A stretch of DNA of 39,343 nt from Bacteriovoracaceae bacterium (lineage in GTDB: Bacteria; Bdellovibrionota; Bacteriovoracia; Bacteriovoracales; Bacteriovoracaceae). Of the stretch, positions 34,616 to 39,343 are shown one piece after another. Every line of letters begins with the position of its first letter. Positions within the stretch are counted from its first letter, which is position 1. The DNA is taken from assembly GCA_017858255.1 (NCBI GenBank), contig JAFMBV010000025.1:1-39343 (forward strand), read 5' to 3'. The notes under the pieces are model-generated. The model did not search any database. It was given only the letters and a program-made list of their open reading frames with translations, and was not told the DNA's origin. The translations under genes were made by a program, and so were the position numbers.

Positions 34616-35005
34616 ATGTCAAAAATTTTAATCTCTGTCTTATTCGTCCTTTTTTCAGCAGTAAGCGCTCAAGCTAATCAAAATGATTATATAGATTCTG
34701 ATTCCTATTCAGACGAGTTTTCTTACGACTATGAAGAAGAAACTCTTAACAAAAAGAATCCTGCAGGAAGTAAGTGGGTTCGAGTTAACTGTTCTAGAAA
34801 TAGCACATGTTACCCGCCAGCTGGTTTCAAATACAGAAACTTCAGCGTCGAGGTAAGAGGATCGGGCTGTAAGGGATCAAGTCGCAGAAGAGTAAAAATG
34901 ACAAAAGACTATATCATTACATCAAGAGATTGCAGTGTAAGAGGAAGTATCTTCGTCATACCTGCATCAGCTTGCAGAGGTGACTATAGGTTTTGTAAGT
35001 CTTAA
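34616..35005 (+). CDS. Secreted six-cysteine protein with acidic pro-like segment
   Basis: A 129-residue protein with signal peptide (MSKILISVLFVLFSAVSAQA). Residues 21-43 are strongly acidic with no basic residue; residues 46-129 are basic (19 Lys/Arg against 4 Asp/Glu) and carry six cysteines (59, 65, 85, 106, 120, 127), enough for three disulfides. The acidic-then-cationic Cys-rich layout resembles precursors of defensin-like peptides, but there is no visible family match. It has its own promoter and terminator-like structures, so it is a single-gene unit. Function unknown. Confidence 0.75.
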   Translation: MSKILISVLFVLFSAVSAQANQNDYIDSDSYSDEFSYDYEEETLNKKNPAGSKWVRVNCSRNSTCYPPAGFKYRNFSVEVRGSGCKGSSRRRVKMTKDYIITSRDCSVRGSIFVIPASACRGDYRFCKS

Positions 35006-35019
35006 GCGTTTAACAATCT

Positions 35020-35094
35020 AAGAAGTCTTTGTCGTATGCAGTTGCTGTTTTCCAGTTTATGAAATATCAGCACAGAAATGTTCAAAGACTTCTT
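35020..35094. terminator. Long inverted repeat at convergent gene ends
   Basis: AAGAAGTCTTTG (35020-35031) and CAAAGACTTCTT (35083-35094) are perfect 12-bp reverse complements with an inner TGCTG/CAGCA pair. They enclose the stop codon of the minus-strand PLP gene, so one arm is coding. This could serve as a bidirectional transcript end; there is no T-run. Confidence 0.4.
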
Positions 35095-36871
35095 GATGCC
35101 TTTTTAAATCAAAATCGGCCGCAACTGAAACACGCACGATATAATCCTTATCACTCTCTTTTGTTGTTCCTTGAGTTGAAGTCGCCGGAATTGTCCAATA
35201 GCAGCCCTTAAGCTGACCATAACTCACACAGTGTTTACTCTCTTCAGGAATCGCCTCAATCATCATGCTTATAAGCTTATGATTAAGTTCGCGTTTATAG
35301 TTCTCCCTCTGCTCATGAGTATCCCCCTTCGTTGGTAGATCGAGGGAGAATACAGAAGGAGTAAAGGTCGCATCCGCTAATTCTTGAGTTACAAAATTTA
35401 TCTTTACGCCTGGAAGTTTTTTTTCCATTAGATCAACAAAACTGCGCGTATTTTTATAGGCACTAGCAATTCTCTCATTCATTGAGGGCATGTTTTTAGT
35501 TAAAATTTCAATCTGCAGGTCTGTCGCCTTATTATCACAAAGCTTTAAATGATCTTCGACATAACTCATATAAGACTCAGCACTGTCGTTGGCGACACAA
35601 TAGCCAGCGGTACAAAGTCCGCCACTAGGAAACTTAGATCCACTTACATAGGAGATGGTGCTTGCATCTCTCAAGAAACCGGTTTCTCCAAAAAATTTAA
35701 CATTAGGACAAAAGGTTTGATCTAAAATGAAAACGGGTCCAACAGCATCTGATTCACGAGAGGTTTTTCTTGGCTTTTTTAAGGTTGCCCTCAGCTTTTC
35801 TAGATCAGGTATTTCTACGCGAGGATTAGTAGGAATTTCAGCAATGATGTAAGGGACAGCATTTTCCAATGCAACTTCAGTTAAAATTCGCTCAAGCTCC
35901 TGCACCATGTCCTTGCCGCTATCGACAGGGAGGTCCACGATCTCTACATTTTCAACACAAGCGGCGACTCTACGGGCCTGATCATTGGTTCCACCGTAAC
36001 AATTTGGAGGAACGATAAATTTAATATCCTTCCCGGGGTGATTGTCACGAGCATAGTGAACCAATCCCATCATGATGGCGTATTGGACGGAAAGACCACA
36101 AGAACCAATTGAAACGGCACTCTTGGTACTAGTGATTTCATTAATTGTTTTAATTAATTTACTGGAATCGGCCTGGTTTGATTCAGTTGCAGGAATTCCA
36201 ATGGATTTATTTAAGACCTTTAAACAATTATGAGGAGTCATGGCAATCGACTCCCTTCTCCTCACATGCTGAATCTCTGAAATGTACTCATGATCATTTT
36301 TCATGACTTGAATCACGCTACCAAGTGATGGATAGAGATTTACAATAAAGTCTGCTCCTATCACTCTTTCGGAATCGACCTCATCATTAATGACAATCGT
36401 ACTCCCTTCAAAACTTGGAATTTTTTCAAAATCAACAACCTTTTCGAGATCAAATTCATAGGCGTAAATTGACCTTAGATCTTCAGGATCAAAGTTATTA
36501 GGAAGTGAATCTTTATAAAAGATTTTAGTTTTTTTATTCAAGAATTTATTTTTTCTAAGAACAGCTAGAATTGGCATCGTCTGAGAAGAAAAAGAGATGA
36601 CACTCTCTACTTCTAGGCCGGTTTCTTTAGCTATTGCCCACTCAAGAACACAAGAAAGCGGATGACCTAGTCGGATGTAATCAAAAGCTGTTGGCAGCTC
36701 ACTTAGCTCTTTACCACTGGTCTTATCAGCGGCCTCAAACTTTTGAAGGAATTCAACTTTTGCTAATTCTTCATTGTAAGTATCAAGCCTATGCGTTGTA
36801 AGCCCTAGCCAATCTGACGGCATATTCTCAATTACATTTCTTAGGGTTTCTTTCATATTTCTATCACTCAT
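35057..36871 (-). CDS. PLP-dependent Cys/Met metabolism-type protein with long N-terminus
   Basis: A 604-residue protein. From about residue 245 it has the Cys/Met-metabolism (cystathionine gamma-synthase type) PLP fold: a cofactor loop in SIGSCGLSVQ, AEIPTNPRVEIPD, the ring-nitrogen Asp384 in FILDQTF, and Lys413 in YVSGSKFPSGG. Ordinary members are about 400 residues; here an N-terminal extension of roughly 240 residues with Rossmann-like stretches precedes the fold. The enzyme probably works on a sulfur- or homoserine-type amino acid, but the specific reaction is not determined. No signal peptide. Stand-alone gene. Confidence 0.75.
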   Translation of the reverse strand: MSDRNMKETLRNVIENMPSDWLGLTTHRLDTYNEELAKVEFLQKFEAADKTSGKELSELPTAFDYIRLGHPLSCVLEWAIAKETGLEVESVISFSSQTMPILAVLRKNKFLNKKTKIFYKDSLPNNFDPEDLRSIYAYEFDLEKVVDFEKIPSFEGSTIVINDEVDSERVIGADFIVNLYPSLGSVIQVMKNDHEYISEIQHVRRRESIAMTPHNCLKVLNKSIGIPATESNQADSSKLIKTINEITSTKSAVSIGSCGLSVQYAIMMGLVHYARDNHPGKDIKFIVPPNCYGGTNDQARRVAACVENVEIVDLPVDSGKDMVQELERILTEVALENAVPYIIAEIPTNPRVEIPDLEKLRATLKKPRKTSRESDAVGPVFILDQTFCPNVKFFGETGFLRDASTISYVSGSKFPSGGLCTAGYCVANDSAESYMSYVEDHLKLCDNKATDLQIEILTKNMPSMNERIASAYKNTRSFVDLMEKKLPGVKINFVTQELADATFTPSVFSLDLPTKGDTHEQRENYKRELNHKLISMMIEAIPEESKHCVSYGQLKGCYWTIPATSTQGTTKESDKDYIVRVSVAADFDLKRHQEVFEHFCADIS

Positions 36872-36936
36872 AGCTTTTCCTTATCATTTGCTTCAATATA
36901 CAAGAAAGAGAATGGTCTTTAAACTTTGAACTCACT

Positions 36937-36964
36937 TTGACACACCTGGCAATCTGCTTAATCT
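36937..36964 (+). promoter_or_regulatory. Possible promoter upstream of permease
   Basis: A perfect TTGACA is followed after 16 bases by TAATCT. It would start a leader of about 90 bases before the permease. The -10 is poor. Confidence 0.3.
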
Positions 36965-37058
36965 CACAGTGTTACAGATATGCATGGAGTAGTTTATGGT
37001 CTATCTCGTTCTAGTAACTCAATAATTAGATAGATGGATAATTTTTCATGGGGAACTA

Positions 37059-38063
37059 ATGAATATATTTAACTGGTTAAATTCAATACTACTTAAGATG
37101 GACTGGTTATCTCATTTGGTTAAAATTTTTACTGAGCAAGTTTTGCAATTGGACTCTAAAGAGCGTTTCGGAGCGAGTGTCCATTTCTTTATTTATGATG
37201 TCATAAAAATTTTTATTCTCCTCTCTGTGCTCATCTTCTTCATTTCCTGGGTACAAAGTTTTTTTCCGCCAGAGCGCACTAAAAAGATTCTCGGTAACAT
37301 GAGTGGGCTAAAAGCAAAAATAGTTGGTGCCCTTATGGGGACGATTACGCCTTTTTGTTCTTGCTCATCAATCCCCCTATTCATAGGCTTCACAAACGCG
37401 GGACTTCCAGTTGCAGTTACTTTTTCCTTTTTAATTTCATCCCCTCTTGTCGATTTGGCCTCGGTCATATTACTGGCGAGTATTTTCAATTGGCCGATAG
37501 CCCTTGCCTACGTCATTACTGGCATTGTCATGGCCGTTATTGGTGGCAGTATTATCGGCCAAGCTAAGATGGAGAGGTATATTGAAGACTTTGTCTTAAA
37601 AAACAAGATGGAAGACCTTGAGCAGGAAGAATTATCAATAAAAGAGCGAACCCAATTTGCTGTGGATCAAGTTAAGGATGTATTTCAGAGAGTATGGATT
37701 TACGTCGTTATTGGTGTTGGTATTGGGGCAACTATCCATAACTGGATTCCTGAAGATGTCATTAGCGCCCTTATTGGAAAAGACAAATGGTGGTCGGTTA
37801 TCGTTGCCACTATAATGGGAGTTCCAATGTATGCTGATATTTTTGGAACATTACCAATAGCAGAAGCACTCGTGAAAAAAGGTGTCGGCCTAGGCACGGC
37901 GCTGGCCTTTATGATGTCTGTTACTGCACTTTCACTACCGTCAATAGTCATGTTAAAAAAAGTCGTCAAGATGCCTTTGCTTGTCATGTTTATCGGAATC
38001 ACATCTACAGGAATTATAATAATCGGGTACCTATTTAATACTTTTGATTATTTATTTTTCTAA
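37059..38063 (+). CDS. YraQ/ArsP-type permease (DUF318)
   Basis: A 334-residue membrane protein with about eight transmembrane helices in two halves. The first half carries the conserved ITPFCSCSSIPLFIGFTNAG (Cys100, Cys102) and SFLISSPLVDLAS; the second half the matching MGVPMYADIFGTLPIAEAL. A charged cytoplasmic loop lies between the halves (about 180-215). Related ArsP proteins export trivalent organoarsenicals, and the paired cysteines suggest thiol or metal(loid) chemistry. The next gene, a CxxC protein, overlaps its end. Substrate is not known. Confidence 0.85.
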   Translation: MNIFNWLNSILLKMDWLSHLVKIFTEQVLQLDSKERFGASVHFFIYDVIKIFILLSVLIFFISWVQSFFPPERTKKILGNMSGLKAKIVGALMGTITPFCSCSSIPLFIGFTNAGLPVAVTFSFLISSPLVDLASVILLASIFNWPIALAYVITGIVMAVIGGSIIGQAKMERYIEDFVLKNKMEDLEQEELSIKERTQFAVDQVKDVFQRVWIYVVIGVGIGATIHNWIPEDVISALIGKDKWWSVIVATIMGVPMYADIFGTLPIAEALVKKGVGLGTALAFMMSVTALSLPSIVMLKKVVKMPLLVMFIGITSTGIIIIGYLFNTFDYLFF

Positions 38064-38079
38064 TCTCTTGGAGGAACAC

Positions 38080-38310
38080 ATGGAAATTAAAATTTTAGGC
38101 TCTGGTTGTCAAAAATGTATAAAGTTAGCAGAAGCAACCGAACAAGCCGCTAAAGAATTGGGTATTGAAATTAATCTAGAGAAAGTAACTGATATTGAAA
38201 AAATAATGTCTTATTCTGTAATGTCTACCCCGGCATTGGTGGTAGATGGGGTAGTTAAGATCAAAGGCAGAGTCCCAAGTAAGGACGAAATAAAGAAAAT
38301 ATTGTCCTGA
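38080..38310 (+). CDS. Small thioredoxin-fold protein (redox-active disulfide type)
   Basis: A 76-residue thioredoxin-fold protein. The ATG at 38080 follows GGAGGA; the longer frame from 38044 overlaps the permease. The active site is LGSGCQKCIKL with a CxxC pair close to the N-terminus and the cis-proline in STPALVVDG. Proteins of this type commonly sit beside DUF318 permeases and probably transfer electrons or a metal(loid) to them. Cytoplasmic. Co-transcribed with the permease. Confidence 0.9.
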   Translation: MEIKILGSGCQKCIKLAEATEQAAKELGIEINLEKVTDIEKIMSYSVMSTPALVVDGVVKIKGRVPSKDEIKKILS

Positions 38311-38320
38311 TCTTTTTGGG

Positions 38321-38345
38321 TTAGGTAGGATTAGGTAGGATTAGG
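38321..38345. repeat. Ten-base tandem repeat
   Basis: TTAGGTAGGA occurs twice in tandem with a third partial copy (TTAGGA) that overlaps the stop codon of the GDT1-like gene. It lies between convergent genes. Confidence 0.8.
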
Positions 38346-38610
38346 ATTTAAAAAGAATCCATGATCCCATCAAGATGAAAGCGCTTCCTGAGATTAACTT
38401 CATCTTGCTAGGATCAATAAATTTCCCCAACACTGTGCCACCAAGGACACCAAGAACAGCTGCAAGTGCCAGGGCCAAAATCGTGGCGAATAATACGGAG
38501 TAAGTAGACTTTGTTTGCGATGCCGCTGCAAGTGCCGCGAATTGAGTTTTATCCCCAATCTCTGCAACGAATATTGTAACAAATGTGGCACTAAAAACAG
38601 ACCAATCCAT
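38341..38610 (-). CDS. Half-length TMEM165/GDT1 (UPF0016) family protein
   Basis: An 89-residue membrane protein with about three helices. The family signature is visible as AEIGDKTQFAALAAAS (E-x-G-D-K/R-T/S, Glu17-Thr22). GDT1 proteins are cation transporters for Mn2+ or Ca2+, usually with two such repeats in ~200 residues. With one repeat only, this protein should work as a dimer, either with itself or with another short family member elsewhere. It begins 2 bases after the upstream gene's stop, so the two are probably co-transcribed. Confidence 0.85.
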   Translation of the reverse strand: MDWSVFSATFVTIFVAEIGDKTQFAALAAASQTKSTYSVLFATILALALAAVLGVLGGTVLGKFIDPSKMKLISGSAFILMGSWILFKS

Positions 38611-38612
38611 AA

Positions 38613-39212
38613 TTAAAGCCGAGAGTTAGCACCGAGGAGTTTACAAGCAAATTGCGCACTCTTTGGGTTCTTCATTATATTGTGCCAAGCATCTCCATCT
38701 TCATTAACCATTTCGAGTACTTCAGTGAAGGAAAAGACAGGTTCGCTTAATTCTTTTAAGGTCTCTGATGAAAGGTTTTCATATAAGAATCCCTTTAATA
38801 AGCTAGCGACTTCTTTGTTATTAGTCGTTCCGCTGCAATAGGTAGTTCCTGCACTTTTATCAGTAATGTCATAATGCTTTACAACGATACCTTTTACACT
38901 TTTTTCAATTTGCTTAAGCTCTCGCTCTATCTCGGCACCCTTAGTTTTTGTTGTAGGAATATAATAGATATTATTGCGGGCCTTATTATAAGCTGAGGCC
39001 ATCATCGCAATGCCTGATTTGGTATGCTTAATGTCAGTTATCCCGCCGGTTAGTGCAGCATCACTATGGTTAGTTGACCTTTCAACGGCAATTAGAAACT
39101 CTTGATTTACAACGACATAAACATAGGCCTCAAAATCGCCTCTTCTATTTGTAAGAGTATGATGTTCTTTTCTTATCTTATCTATTAAATCTTGCATCTT
39201 TCCGTTACTCAT
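38613..39212 (-). CDS. Hypothetical cytoplasmic protein
   Basis: A 199-residue protein with no signal peptide or membrane segment. It is mixed alpha/beta with a central Lys-rich region; two cysteines (TYCSGTT, QFACKLL). AAGGAGCTTC before the ATG is a good ribosome binding site. It is directly followed by the GDT1-like gene, which may link it to cation handling, though nothing in the sequence says so. Family not recognised. Confidence 0.7.
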   Translation of the reverse strand: MSNGKMQDLIDKIRKEHHTLTNRRGDFEAYVYVVVNQEFLIAVERSTNHSDAALTGGITDIKHTKSGIAMMASAYNKARNNIYYIPTTKTKGAEIERELKQIEKSVKGIVVKHYDITDKSAGTTYCSGTTNNKEVASLLKGFLYENLSSETLKELSEPVFSFTEVLEMVNEDGDAWHNIMKNPKSAQFACKLLGANSRL

Positions 39213-39343
39213 TTAGAAGCTCCTTAGAATTCTTATAATTATAAATAGAGGGTATTAGATATTAGTTACTTTGCCAATTTAAGGAGAATACGGCGCTAAA
39301 CCCCTTAAATACAATCGATCTAGCAGCTTGAGGAAATATTTTC

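Noticed and set aside
39213-39343. Gene at the right edge
   Set aside because: No start codon with a ribosome binding site and no sustained open frame that looks like protein in the last 130 bases; only the upstream region of the minus-strand gene is seen.

Overview
This AT-rich window reads as the chromosome of a Gram-negative bacterium. Many of its proteins carry signal peptides, there is a lipoprotein-anchored fibre with a phage-type S74 chaperone, and most genes have GGAG-type ribosome binding sites. The combination of a mosaic trimeric fibre, an N-type (Na+ or H+ pumping) rotary ATPase and a phosphonolipid-type operon points to the predatory Bdellovibrionota, most likely a Bacteriovorax/Halobacteriovorax relative. 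This placement is inferred from gene content; there is no rRNA in the window.

Layout. 1-5625: a truncated low-complexity protein, small exported proteins, a cytoplasmic FKBP-type prolyl isomerase, a probable outer-membrane barrel and an exported PHB-depolymerase-type esterase. 5811-6554: an exported DJ-1/PfpI protein behind a palindrome. 6578-13643 (minus): a tight seven-gene operon holding a Fe(II)/2-oxoglutarate dioxygenase, a cytidylyltransferase, a CDP-alcohol phosphatidyltransferase, a LysE-type exporter, a PEP mutase fused to a second nucleotidyltransferase, phosphonopyruvate decarboxylase and 2-AEP transaminase. Together they predict PEP -> phosphonopyruvate -> phosphonoacetaldehyde -> 2-aminoethylphosphonate (AEP), CTP activation, hydroxylation at C1 and transfer to a lipid. 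This is the most interesting system here: it is a candidate route to the 1-hydroxy-2-aminoethylphosphonate sphingolipids reported for Bacteriovorax stolpii. A membrane-tethered LuxR-type HTH protein is divergently encoded.

13739-17698: the HTH protein, a TPR-like exported protein, thioredoxin 2 and a hybrid PAS histidine kinase. 17888-24557: a complete N-ATPase operon in the diagnostic order atpDCQRBEFAG, with no separate delta gene, an extended AtpF, and a two-carboxylate c subunit carrying a Na+-type E-S-T...Y motif. 24572-26308: a small membrane protein, an S51 peptidase and an exported unknown. 26482-31958 (minus): a ~1825-residue lipoprotein fibre built from repeated phage-tail-like modules and ending in an S74 self-cleaving chaperone. 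It is split into two reading frames by an apparent 1-base loss near 30325.

32298-39343: a phosphotransferase-fold protein overlapping an inositol-monophosphatase-family gene; a stand-alone CcmI-C-terminal-like periplasmic protein; a secreted six-cysteine cationic protein with an acidic pro-like region; a 604-residue PLP-fold protein; a YraQ/ArsP-type permease paired with a small CxxC protein; and a half-length GDT1 family protein behind an unknown gene. I see no tRNA, rRNA, CRISPR, insertion sequence or integrase.
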